The notes under the pieces are model-generated. The model was not told where the DNA came from. It searched no databases and saw only the letters and a program-made list of their open reading frames with translations. Of a stretch of DNA of 64,000 bases, positions 43,890 to 53,680 are shown piece after piece. The DNA is from Rhynchopus sp. YZ270_cl-10 (Eukaryota > Euglenozoa > Diplonemea > Diplonemida > Diplonemidae): contig OZ037906.1 in the NCBI GenBank assembly GCA_964035575.1, positions 806,001 through 870,000 on the forward strand. Reading direction: 5' to 3'. The position numbers and the translations under genes are program-made. How positions within the stretch are numbered: position 1 is the stretch's first letter; the number at the start of each line of letters is the position of its first letter.

Positions 43890-44078
43890 CACGACGGGAC
43901 CCAGTGACAAGTGACAAGTGAAAATGACAAGTGAATGACAAGTGAAAAAAGTGACAAGTGAATGACAAGTGAAATGACAAGTAAATCACTTGTCATGACA
44001 AGTGACTTTTTTGAGTGACAAGTGACAAGTAAAATGACATGTGATTTCACTTGTCACTTGTCACTGGGTCCCGTCGTG
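43890..44078. repeat. 189-bp foldback made of TGACAAGTGA units
   Basis: CACGACGGGACCCAGTGACA pairs with its complement TGTCACTGGGTCCCGTCGTG. Almost all of the sequence between is GTGACAAGTGAA units in one orientation, then the other. Confidence 0.88.
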
Positions 44079-44669
44079 TGGGGCAGGAGCGGGGGGGTGG
44101 ATGGGGGGGTGGGAGAGAGATCCTCACAGCAAGAAAAGAGACCGCACCTACTGCTTGCATGCTGCACTAACCCTTGATGCAGGCTTCACGGTCCACCAAA
44201 CTTAGATGCAAAAGAGAAAAAAAAAGGGGAGGGGTTTTGAGAATACTCTACAAGGTAGCCTTCACAAAAAGCATGCTTCCCCTTATGCATGACCAACTTT
44301 GATTCAAGGTGAGTACTCTACAAAAAAACCTCAAAAAAAAAATATATATATATAACTTACAATGAACCATGCCTACCGCTGGGAGTGGTATACGTATACG
44401 GGTTTTGGGATTTCCACTTTTTTTTCCCGTTTTTTTTTCCCGTTTTTCACTGGTGGGTTTTTGGGTGGGTGGGTCCCACTAAAGTTTTTGTGCGGCACCA
44501 CTGTGGGTCGCAATCTCTTCGCAGAACCCAAAAAAGGCAGAAAAAGGAAAAGGGGGAAAAAAAAAATCCCCGCCTGCGGCAGGAAATTTCTGCATAGGTT
44601 CAACCTTCCTCTTTAAGAAACGCTTAGGGCAAACAAACTTTTTTTAGGCGTTCGCGCCCTACCTGCGGG
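44079..44669. other. Gap without a gene
   Basis: T-rich and A-rich runs. The 84-residue frame at 44,362 is basic and low complexity; I do not accept it as a gene. Confidence 0.5.
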
Positions 44670-44965
44670 AAAAAAGTAGCGTACCGTGCGCCTGCGGCGC
44701 AAGCATGCATCCCACCCTTCCCATGACAGCGTGGCTGCCAAAAATATGTAATTCTAAGCGCAATTTTGGAAATGTTGCGTACCGTGGCTTCGCCAGAAAC
44801 TTTCGTTTTAGAAAATATGTGAAGTAAAATTTTGACAATAATTTATGGAATCGATTTCTCGCTGCGGGAATTTTCCTGACGAAAATCACCAACGACAGTG
44901 CCATTTTATGTCAACATTTTTTAGAAATGTTGCGTACCGTGGCTTCGCCAGGAACCTTTCGTGCC
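44670..44965 (+). repeat. Dispersed repeat R, full copy
   Basis: GTACCGTGCGCCTGCGGCGC, then GTTGCGTACCGTGGCTTCGC twice, with ACGACAGTGCCATTTTATG between. It is the inverse of 19,090-19,345 and related to 26,918-27,050. Confidence 0.7.
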
Positions 44966-45141
44966 ATGTCCGGTTCTTTTTTTTTTCAACCGCGGGTAAT
45001 ATCTATTTATTCTCGAGAGAAAAGTCGTTTTTCTTCACTCTTGTTTTCTTTGCACGCAAAGGAAACACGAGTGAAGGAAAACGGCTGTTCTCGAGGGGAT
45101 CCAGTGTTTGAATCACAGAAATACACTGTTTTATAGTTTTA

Positions 45142-45580
45142 TACACTGTACACTGTACACTGTACACTGTACACTGTACACTGTACACTGTACACTGTAC
45201 ACTGTACACTGTACACTGTACACTGTACACTGTACACTGTACACTGTACACTGTACACTGTACACTGTACACTGTACACTGTACACTGTACACTGTACAC
45301 TGTACACTGTACACTGTACACTGTACACTGTACACTGTACACTGTACACTGTACACTGTACACTGTACACTGTACACTGTACACTGTACACTGTACACTG
45401 TACACTGTACACTGTACACTGTACACTGTACACTGTACACTGTACACTGTACACTGTACACTGTACACTGTACACTGTACACTGTACACTGTACACTGTA
45501 CACTGTACACTGTACACTGTACACTGTACACTGTACACTGTACACTGTACACTGTACACTGTACACTGTACACTGTACAC
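45142..45580 (+). repeat. TACACTG tandem array (7-bp unit, about 63 copies)
   Basis: 439 bp of nearly perfect TACACTG units. The flanks are CAGAAATACACTGTTTTATA and CACACTATAGTTCC. Frames across it are open on both strands because the unit lacks stop codons. Confidence 0.97.
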
Positions 45581-46030
45581 ACTATAGTTCCTATCACTTT
45601 CTGGTACCCAGGTATTCTGGGTACCCAGGCAACATGATAACGAGAAAACACAAAATCCTACATTTTACTGGGCAAGAGTAAGGTGAAAATCATAATTTAA
45701 TCTGGAAAAACCAGCGCAAAATGCCCACAAAACCACCAAAAAAAAACGGGAAAAAACTCGGTATACGGACCCGAAAAACCCCGAAAAAAGGCCGGTATAC
45801 GCCTGAGGCCTGCAATGAACTCCCCTTCCCCCTTCCCCCCCTTCCGCCCTTTTTTTTGTCTTTATCTTTTTATCTTGTACTGTGATAGAATCGTGGGTGT
45901 GGCATGTTTTTATTTTAGTCCCCATTTTCTTGTACTCTAGCAATCCCCCTTTTTTGCGTGTATTGTGCTTCCCTCATGGGCTTACCCCATCCAGATCAGG
46001 TTGGGGACAAATGATTTATGTATGTGTTTA
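45581..46030. other. Gap without a gene
   Basis: Short GGTACCCAGG-type units at 45,604-45,628 resemble those at 32,610-32,690. Nothing else recognised. Confidence 0.45.
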
Positions 46031-46039
46031 GCCATATGG

Positions 46040-47082
46040 GAGCGTCCGCGAAAGACCCCCCCCCTAAAGCTAACATCCATGCTTATTGGTATTTCACTAA
46101 TTAAAATTTTGGTATTTTATAAGATTTTTTTTAAAATGAACTCAGAGTTAAGTTTCTGAGTTCATTAAAAAAAAAATCGGTGAAAAATTCCGAGTAGGTA
46201 TTAATTTAGATAGGAAAAGCTATGTCAACAGCTATGTGTCCCCTTATTTTACCTGTAAATACTAAGGATATAGGAAGGAATTCACTAATATCTGTCTCTA
46301 AACCCATTATCAAAAAGGGGGTAGGAAAGGGGGGTGGAGGCTTGTCGTCCCCTCCGAACACTCTAAATAGAGCGCGAAAGAGCTTCACGCTCCGGGTCGT
46401 CTGCGGCGACGTCGACTTTCTCGCAGAAAACCCCCTTTTTTGAGTGACCCTATTGACCTCCGTGATGAGTCTCTCCAAGAGTTACAGACAATTGTCCGCC
46501 TGTTCCTCCTCTTCCTCCTCCGTCTCGCTGTCACTGTCCTCCTGAGGGTGTCGCTGATGCAACTACAGGAGTAGTAAACGGCGGACGCCCCTTTTCTCCT
46601 GGTGGTTGTCTTCTGCATATGGAGGGACATATGCTTCGAGCTACACACCTCGCGCATCCAGCTCCTCGCGCCCCACCCTTTGCCCCCCTGCCAGTGAACC
46701 CCTGCATACACCTGCAGCTCGGCGAAGTTTTTTAGGCCTCGGAAAGGCCGGGTTTTCAGCTCCTGAGCGAATGCTTTGGCTGCTGATTACATTTCCCCCT
46801 GTTGTGTTGTTCTATGGGTGGTTATATGGGTGTTTGTGAGGATTTCCTTGTGTATCCTTAGTATTTACAGGTAAAATAAGGGGACACATCGCTGTTGACA
46901 TAGCTTTTCCTATCTAAATTAATACCTACTCGGAATTTTTCACCGATTTTTTTTTTAATGAACTCAGAAACTTAACTCTGAGTTCATTTTAAAAAAAAAT
47001 CTTATAAAATACCAAAATTTTAATTAGTGAAATACCAATAAGCATGGATGTTAGCTTTAGGGGGGGGTCTTTCGCGGACGCT
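46040..47082. mobile_element. Long-TIR element with 9-bp target duplication
   Basis: TIR AGCGTCCGCGAAAGACCCCC...CTTTCGCGGACGCT. The arms match for about 235 bp (46,041-46,268 against 46,853-47,082). The flanks GCCATATGG (46,031-46,039) and GCCATATAG (47,083-47,091) differ at one position. Long TIRs plus a 9-bp duplication point to a Mutator-like element (family knowledge). The interior (46,270-46,850) has short coding-like pieces on either strand but no transposase. Confidence 0.82.
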
Positions 47083-47181
47083 GCCATATAGTTCCCTCCC
47101 CCACCTCGCTCAAACGTTTTTTTTTTGTTTTTTTTTCCCCAAGACACAATTCACTGTGATTTCCATCGTGGCTTTTCTTTT

Positions 47182-47208
47182 AGGTGACTAAGCTTAGGTT
47201 CATCTTAT
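47182..47208 (+). repeat. Dispersed repeat F3, short copy
   Basis: GTGACTAAGCTTAGGTTCAT, a shortened F3 lacking the GAGAGG part. Confidence 0.55.
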
Positions 47209-47567
47209 AAAAAAAAACTCTTTTTTAGATGATTGTGTGTACGAGATAGAGTACATTCATAAAAAGGTTCGTCTCTCTGTCTCTCTTTTTACTGAAAGGT
47301 TTTCTCAAAAAAAAGAAGGAAAAAAAAAAAAAAAAAAAAACAACGTGCAAAAAAGGGTTTTTTGGTGTGTGTCCATAGAGACTGTACTAATAAATTCATT
47401 TCATTTTCGTTTTTTCTTTCGGGGGGGTTTTTTTCGAAGATTTTTTTTTGGGTCGCATCTTCACAGCGGAAATACTGATTATATAGAGGGTTTTTTTTCT
47501 CCTTGTAAAAATGTGATTTTTTTTTTGAGCGACATTCGATTTTTTTTTTTCCAGAACACTGCTATTT

Positions 47568-47681
47568 CCACCTGATTTTTTGCGTATAGGCGCGTAAAGG
47601 CGTGTATAGGACCGTATAGGTCCGTACAGGCTATATACGGACCGTCCGTACACGCCTTTACGCGAGGTAAAAATCAGGTGG
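47568..47681. repeat. 114-bp foldback element with TATTT flanks
   Basis: CCACCTGATTTTT...AAAAATCAGGTGG ends, with GGCGTGTATAGGACCGTATA-type units facing their complement. TATTT directly precedes and follows it, a possible 5-bp target duplication. Confidence 0.7.
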
Positions 47682-47885
47682 TATTTCATCTAAATTTAGA
47701 ATAGAAAGTATCTTTGCATGTATTTTCCGCTCTTTGTTGTACTCTCAACTTACATACCTTTTTTGTCTTAAGGATTCATCAAAAGTTTTGCTTTCAGACA
47801 ATGCGCTGGGGGATTGTTTTTTGATGAGAATAAAACTTTGAAACAAATCCACCAAAGCTTGCGGAAGATCTTTTCCCTCAGATTC

Positions 47886-47968
47886 TTATCCAGGAATCCA
47901 GATTTCAAGATTGGGGGGGTCATCTTGGTTTTGTTACGCATTTTTTCCAGCACTGTTGACCAGGTATG
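47886..47968 (+). repeat. Dispersed repeat T
   Basis: TATCCAGGAATCCAGATTTC and the CCAGCACTGTTGACCAGG end match 1,653-1,735. Confidence 0.6.
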
Positions 47969-48084
47969 CAATTTAACGTCCACCCCCAGGACAATATATA
48001 AGATCAATGTCTGTACCAGCAGTTGTCGCTTTCGTTTTTGTTTTTTTTCTTCTTCTTTTAAGGTGCCTAAGTATGAGAGGCTTA

Positions 48085-48497
48085 CTGGGGGGGGGCTAAT
48101 ACAAGAGGTACCTCTTCTATTAGGCGTAAGAATTTACGCCTAAAATTTTTTTTTTTAGCTGGAAGTCTAATACAAGAGGTACCTCTTGTATTAGCTTTTT
48201 TTTTCTGAATTTTTGCTAAAAAATTTTCTGGATTTTTACTCTCGCCAACCAGTAACACGGGAAAATTTTCAACTTTTTGATCGTACCTGGCCGCAATTGA
48301 AAGATTTTGAGCAAACCTTTCATTTGACACCATCGATTTATTTTTTTGTAAAAAAGTGATCAAGTCAAATAAAGGAAAGAATAAAGTACCTCTTGTATTA
48401 GCCGGTAAAAAATCGTGAAAATCCCGATTTCAAAGTACCTCTTGTATTAGGCATACCTCTTGTATTAGCAGTACCTCTTGTATTAGCCCCCCCCCAG
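48085..48497. mobile_element. TA-flanked element with TAATACAAGAGGTAC arrays
   Basis: Ends CTGGGGGGGGGCTAATACAA and TTGTATTAGCCCCCCCCCAG, with TA at 48,083-48,084 and 48,498-48,499. Units of ACCTCTTGTATTAG lie near both ends. The insertion splits an F3 repeat, so the boundaries are well supported. The centre carries a coding fragment. Confidence 0.85.
48195..48363 (-). pseudogene. Captured coding fragment in the TA element
   Basis: The minus frame gives MVSNERFAQNLSIAARYDQK, VENFPVLLVGESKNPENFLA, KIQKK. It is convincing protein composition against AT-rich flanks. No family recognised. Length and setting suggest one exon taken up by the element. Confidence 0.45.
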
Positions 48498-48510
48498 TAA
48501 GTTCATCTAA

Positions 48511-49399
48511 AAAAAAAAGATTTTCTTTTTTTTTTTTTTTTGAATTTACCGATGGTCCGGAGTGGCTCCTCACGGCTTCAGTGCGAGAAAAGGTGTGTGA
48601 GAGTGCTTCGGGACTGATTGTGATGACACTGTGCATCCCGGTAGAATAGAAATCAAGTCAATGAGATGCACACCTGAGTCTGTGCACAGTAGGTGCATGT
48701 AAATTATTGTTTCTCTTCGAAAAGAAAAGAGAGTGGTTTATTAGAAGACCGCTCGTACGATACGTCTTGGGATTTTTTTTTTCTCTTCATTTGTTTATTT
48801 TTTGTTTTATGTGTCTCCCCCTTCCCTTATGAGTACTGTGTTGTGCCCGCTGAAGCACAGCCATCTTCCAATGTTTTTTTTTTTCCCCCTCCTCAAAACA
48901 AAAAAAAGTTTTTTTGTGGGTTTCTTCTTCGAGTGCTATTATCCATGTTTTTTTTTGTTCTGTTGTTTTGATTTTAAACTATTTTCTTCCTCTTCCGTCA
49001 AAATCGTGCTTGCGATCCTATCTTTGTTGCTTTAGGCAGTTGCGGCTAACTTTATGAGAGGATTTATAGTGGCAAAGGACAAGGGCAAAGCCATCTTACC
49101 AATGTTCTTTCTTTTTCTTTTTTGCTACATAAAAGATGTACCACCTTTTTTGCCCCCCTTTTACTTTTACCACTACCCCCTCTCCACGGCGAAAACATGA
49201 TCTCAAAAAAAATCGATATTTTTTTTTTGTATTTTCATCTCACCTCACCTCTCTTAAACTCCTCTTTTTACCCATTTTTTTTTCCCAGAAAACACAACAA
49301 CACAACACCACAACACCACAATCTCCACTACCAAGGCTTTTCTTAGGTTCATCTCAGAAAACTTTTCTCTATTTCACATAGAATACATTGTAACAGAAG
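48511..49399. other. Intergenic region upstream of the coiled-coil gene
   Basis: Pyrimidine-rich with several T runs. Just before the ATG come TTAGGTTCATCTCAGAAAAC (F3-like), TTTCACATAG and TAACAG, all possible acceptor signals. No gene seen. Confidence 0.5.
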
Positions 49400-51532
49400 A
49401 TGGCAACAGACTATGAAGAGTACTCTATAGAACAGCTCCGTTTAGTATGCGCAAAGCAGGAGCGAGAACTCTGCGCTTCAGAGCGTGAAAACGAAGTCCT
49501 ATCTTCACGCCAGGTAATCCGCGACGTAGAGATCACCCTAGAAGGAGAACAACAGGGCATCTCCGTACGCACCGGAGTGGTCCACGGATCTGCCGCTTCT
49601 GGCATGGAGAGCATTGCGCCTACACATTATTCGTTGGACCGCTCCACGCTTTCTACCCTCAACTCCGAAGAAGAACGTCTCTCTATTGAACGCACCGAGC
49701 TCACTACTACCCTCGAAACCGACATCACCCTTTCAGAACGTGAAAATGGGTCCATAAAACTACAACTCCGTGAGGTAGAATGCAAGCATGCGACACACTG
49801 TGTGGTACGGTCTTTGGTTAACGTATTGATCCGCCAGAAGGAACACTTTGAAGCTAGACTAGCAAAACAGCGGGAAACGCATACTGCAGAGGTCGCACAG
49901 CAGCTTTCCTGCATGAAGGAAAACATCCAACGCGGGGTGGCGAGAGAATTATTTCACCACGGAGAGATGCGCTGTATCAGCAAAGTCGCTGTAGCTGACG
50001 GTGGTGAAGCAATCTACGTAGACAGAGAAACGTCAAAGCACAGTGTAGGCAAAAGCTGCAAAGTGGCAACCCTAAGAGACCTCCGCGCACACCAACAGAT
50101 CTCTAAGATAGACTTTACGAAGGAAACCCTTACGGATATTTACAACAAACAGCTTCACAATGCAAAATCCGCCTATGCAAAACAGTACGACAAAATTCTT
50201 GCACTTGACACCGTTCTCCGCAAAACCGCAAAGCACACTTCCGACATCACCGGCGAAGATTGGTTTTCCGAAGTCATCCTACAATGCGACCCTGCGATGC
50301 TAGAACGCGAGGTGAAAACCCTTCTCTGTCTCAGCAAAGAAGTGACCACCGTTACAGAAAACTGCGCATTACTTGAATTTGCGCTCGAAATCGTGTCATT
50401 AATGCATAGCGGGGCGTCTTTGGATTACCATTCATCTAACGCAAGAGAACTGCAAACCTGCAGAAATGAGTTGCGTTCCATGCGTGAACTTGTCAAAAAA
50501 AAGAGGTGTAATGATACAAAGGCATCCCCTCTATTAACCCCTGCAGACCGTGTGCAGGATGCGGCGTCTGTAGTTTCAGGGGAAGGCGAAGGTGTCTGTC
50601 ATGTTTGTGGTGGAGATGGAGTAGGTGCTGACCAAACCTTAGCGAGGATTAAAGAGGTGGAGTCTCTGGTGGATCTTTGTATTGCGCAGAGTCGGTTGGA
50701 GTCCTCGGAGAAGATTAAGCTTCGTTCTAAACATTACCATGATGTGAGGGAAAGGGAGTTGATGATTACGTCCTATGTTTCTGATATTGCGGTGCTTCGA
50801 AAGCAGGTGAAACAAAATGAGTTGCTCGAATTAGAGCTAGCTTTGTATAAGAAGAACCCGCATCGTCCGCAGATCACCGAAACGAAAAAGCGTGACGCAG
50901 TGCCATCTGACGTTCTCCTCGTCTCCCCACCTCTTGAAGCAGAAGAAAAAAAAGAAGACCAACCCCGTATCCGCCCCGCCTCTGCTCCTGTTCATACCAA
51001 AAAATTTCCGGTGATGGAAACACATTGGAATAGTACAGGATTCTCGCAGCCACCGATCATGAAGATAACCGGGAACGATCATTTGCATAAGGTAACTCAA
51101 AGTGAACAAAAGGATTTGGTCGATAGGTTGTACAAGGCGCCGCTAAATAAGCTATTAGGGCAGGCAAAGCAGGAGAGAGAAACAGAGCAAAAAAAGAAGA
51201 AGGAGCAGAGGACCCTCATTGGACCTGAGAGTATCGTGGAGGTGAACCAGCGTCTGTACTATACTGTGCGAGAAGCGGACAAGGAGCTGGCAAAGAAGCG
51301 TCGTCAAGAGGAAGATGCAGAACGCCTTCGTGGCGAGCCTCCACCCCTCACCAAAGCCAGCCAAGGGATCCTCGTGGAAAAGCTCTACTCAAAAGGTGTA
51401 ACCCGAAAGGAAGAGGCAAAGCAAAAACTCTTCAAGAAATTGGTTCTCTCCCAAGAATTTAAAGGCACCAAATTCACCTCAATCGACGAGCAAAACAATG
51501 TTGTGAACAGACTATATGCACGGAAAACATGA
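49400..51532 (+). CDS. 710-residue coiled-coil protein with four RLY repeats
   Basis: Single open frame, ATG at 49,400. The N-terminal two thirds is strongly charged and heptad-rich (for example EYSIEQLRLVCAKQERELCA; RELQTCRNELRSMRELVKKK). A CHVCGGDG motif near residue 400 could bind metal. The last 150 residues hold four related motifs about 42 residues apart: LVDRLYKA (about 573), NQRLYYTV (614), LVEKLYSK (657), VVNRLYAR (699). Spaced RLY motifs of this kind are known from cytoskeletal proteins of kinetoplastids; any link is inference. Likely a structural or cytoskeletal protein. Codon use is uniform over the gene. Confidence 0.8.
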   Translation: MATDYEEYSIEQLRLVCAKQERELCASERENEVLSSRQVIRDVEITLEGEQQGISVRTGVVHGSAASGMESIAPTHYSLDRSTLSTLNSEEERLSIERTELTTTLETDITLSERENGSIKLQLREVECKHATHCVVRSLVNVLIRQKEHFEARLAKQRETHTAEVAQQLSCMKENIQRGVARELFHHGEMRCISKVAVADGGEAIYVDRETSKHSVGKSCKVATLRDLRAHQQISKIDFTKETLTDIYNKQLHNAKSAYAKQYDKILALDTVLRKTAKHTSDITGEDWFSEVILQCDPAMLEREVKTLLCLSKEVTTVTENCALLEFALEIVSLMHSGASLDYHSSNARELQTCRNELRSMRELVKKKRCNDTKASPLLTPADRVQDAASVVSGEGEGVCHVCGGDGVGADQTLARIKEVESLVDLCIAQSRLESSEKIKLRSKHYHDVRERELMITSYVSDIAVLRKQVKQNELLELELALYKKNPHRPQITETKKRDAVPSDVLLVSPPLEAEEKKEDQPRIRPASAPVHTKKFPVMETHWNSTGFSQPPIMKITGNDHLHKVTQSEQKDLVDRLYKAPLNKLLGQAKQERETEQKKKKEQRTLIGPESIVEVNQRLYYTVREADKELAKKRRQEEDAERLRGEPPPLTKASQGILVEKLYSKGVTRKEEAKQKLFKKLVLSQEFKGTKFTSIDEQNNVVNRLYARKT

Positions 51533-52340
51533 GAGGATAGGGGGTGAGGTGATAAAACAACTTGTTGTCAATTCTAAAAAAGATGGGAGGCAGCGCTGGC
51601 AAACAAAACGGATTTTTGTTTTCCGGCTTTGAGCGCACAAACAAAGGACCATATCTTTTTTTTTTTCGAAATGGATGTAAGACTGCATTGTAATCCTCCC
51701 GGTGCACCAGTCGTATCAAAGGTACACTGTCATGAGAGGGTTTTGTATTTCAAGTCAACCACCCTTTTTGGTTTATCGTTTTGATGCGCAAAACAAAAGG
51801 TTCACATCTTTTTTTTTCTTCCCGGAGTTTTTTTTTTGTGAGAGGATCCAATCCTAACGGATGCGGATCTCTCCTATTTGTTTTAGTCAGTTTTCGATTA
51901 CCTAAGATAGAAGCTCCTAGAGGATCCCTCCCCTTTTTACTAATTAGCCTTTCTTGTTTTTTATTTTGTTTTCTTCATCTTTGCGGATCCTCCCCTCGTG
52001 AACCGTTTGCAATCGTATCTAGCGTTGTCATGTCATGTGGGATGTAGCATACAAGAAGAGAGACCCCGGGTCTCATTGACATCTATTTCTCAAGAGCTTA
52101 GGGTGTTGTTCTGCTCTTGTGGGTTGCCGTTATACGGAAGCGCCTCCCTATTTACCACTGATTTCGAGGGGGCTACACAGGCTAGCCGTACACATCTCCC
52201 CTTTTATAAAAACCTTTTTTGTCTTCTTTTGTCTTCTTTTGTCTTCTCCACCCCCTTTTCTTCCTAATATCCGCTGTATCTTTGCGTTTCCAGAAGAGGG
52301 TTCAAAAACGAGATAAAAAAAAGGTGGTTTTGATTGTACT
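51533..52340. other. Intergenic region with an F2 repeat
   Basis: F2 at 51,668-51,760 (CGAAATGGATGTAAGACTGC, GTTTTGTATTTCAAGTCAA). The rest is T-rich with no supported gene. Confidence 0.6.
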
Positions 52341-52724
52341 ATGTCCTGCGAGTCTGTGTCGTCGTTCACAGCAACGTCGTTGTTGAGCAAGCAGGAGCAG
52401 TCAGGGGTGTCTAAGGGGAGCAGTGCAGCTACACCTGCGAGTGGTGCCGCTTGTAGCTGCAGGACAACAACCACAACGCGAGCTCAAATCAAGGTATGTT
52501 CTTTTTTTTGGCGAAATGAATCCGGAAAAGGGGAGAAAAAAATAGAGTCATCTCAGAGTAAAGGTGAGGCTGATGTCGATGTGTAGACACCACCCTCACT
52601 AAAAAATCAGACACTCGAAAACCGCATCTGCCAAGAGAAGCGCGACAGGGAAGCGGCACAACGAGAGTTGCGCGCAACGTCAAGAGAGCTCGACCTGATG
52701 GAGGAGTTGCTGTCACGTAAATAG
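52341..52724 (+). CDS. Small coiled-coil protein, two exons
   Basis: Exons 52,341-52,493 and 52,587-52,724; a 93-bp intron with GTATGT donor and GTGTAG acceptor, phase 0. The product is 96 residues. A Ser/Thr/Ala-rich first half (MSCESVSSFTATSLLSKQEQ) is followed by a helical segment (NQTLENRICQEKRDREAAQR, ELRATSRELDLMEELLSRK) with heptad spacing of L/I/A. Reading through the intron gives only a short low-complexity tail, so splicing is favoured. Not recognised; a small coiled-coil subunit is plausible. Confidence 0.65.
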
Positions 52725-52848
52725 CGTGGGGGGGGGGGACTCTTTACCGTCTGTTGTCCAATGAAGCCTTCACACTTTCAACCGGGCGCGAACCATGACA
52801 GGCCAATTTTTGAGATTTTTTTTTGGGTTGCTCTGAGCCTCTGCTACA

Positions 52849-53199
52849 ATGAAGCCGAAAAAAAAGCAGGAAAGCGCAATCGATCCTCAGGCCAGAAAAA
52901 AGGACTGCTTTTTCAACTTTTTCAACGCCCTTTTTTTGGTGGCTTGGCGTATCATTGGACCCAGCTTCATCTTTACCAGCCTTTTGTTTGATGTGCGTGT
53001 GCACGAAAGGCACATTCATTATTTAGTTCTCTTTATTGCTCATAACCTTGCCCGCTACTTTAACCCAAAGCGAAGGAGAAAAGAAATATGGGGAAAATGC
53101 TTTTGTATTTGGTATGTATGCATAGTGCGTTCCCTTTCCTTTGCGCATATAGAGCTTCGTTGTGGGATTTGTGATAACAAAAACAAAACCTCGCCATGA
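52849..53199 (+). CDS. Possible small membrane protein
   Basis: ATG frame of 116 residues. A Lys-rich start (MKPKKKQESAIDPQARKKD) is followed by a hydrophobic stretch (CFFNFFNALFLVAWRIIGPS then FIFTSLLF). The second half overlaps an F5 repeat (52,992-53,022) that is intronic or intergenic elsewhere, so the true gene, if any, may be spliced or shorter. Weak support. Confidence 0.3.
   Translation: MKPKKKQESAIDPQARKKDCFFNFFNALFLVAWRIIGPSFIFTSLLFDVRVHERHIHYLVLFIAHNLARYFNPKRRRKEIWGKCFCIWYVCIVRSLSFAHIELRCGICDNKNKTSP
52992..53022 (+). repeat. Dispersed repeat F5
   Basis: GATGTGCGTGTGCACGAAAG then GCACATTCATT. Relatives at 43,308, 56,912 and 57,045. Confidence 0.55.
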
Positions 53200-53487
53200 C
53201 ATTCGTCGTAAGAAGGATGTTCATTGAGAGGACCCCCATTAGGCGGGCAGTAACCATATAAAAAAAAACCGCTACTTCATTTTTTGTTGTGTTTCCACAC
53301 AACAAAGATGCCTTTTTTTCTTCCAAACACAGTTTTTTTTTTTAAAAGTACAAAGGCTTCGACCTACATTGAGTACAGATCTTTATACCAATAGATGTAA
53401 AGAGATTTGTCGATACAAAAAATGCCCTCTTTTTTTTTTTCCATCTCTCAAAGTGAACAATAAAACATCTCTCCATCTCCCAAAACC

Positions 53488-53596
53488 ATGAAATGGCTGT
53501 AGGACTGTATGGTTGGGTCTCCCCTCGGTACACCCAGTCACTTGCACCAAAGGTACACTGTCACACAAGCGGGCTGTTGTATTTCAAGTCAACCTT
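53488..53596 (+). repeat. Dispersed repeat F2 upstream of the SAM gene
   Basis: ATGAAATGGCTGTAGGACTG, CGGTACACCCAGTCACTTG, GGGCTGTTGTATTTCAAGTC. It ends about 85 bp before the chosen start codon of the next gene, so it belongs to its leader or an upstream intron. Confidence 0.75.
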
Positions 53597-53680
53597 CCCG
53601 CCCCCACCCCCTCCCACATCATTCACCTACAGCAACACAAAGCTACATCCTCTCTCCCCCTCCCTGACATAACCTACTAT

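Larger units (their letters stand above)
48060..48510 (+). repeat. F3 copy split by a TA element
   Basis: GTGCCTAAGTATGAGAGGCT on the left and GTTCATCTAA on the right are the two halves of an F3 unit. The 413-bp element below separates them at TA. Confidence 0.7.

Noticed and set aside
46385..46711. Arg-rich minus frame, and an overlapping hydrophobic plus frame, inside the 46.0-kb element
   Set aside because: Both strands look equally coding-like and neither has a start in context; I could not choose, so no gene is called.
53513..53680. N-terminal extension of the SAM protein
   Set aside because: Begins at a non-ATG codon and lies mostly in an F2 repeat found elsewhere as non-coding DNA.
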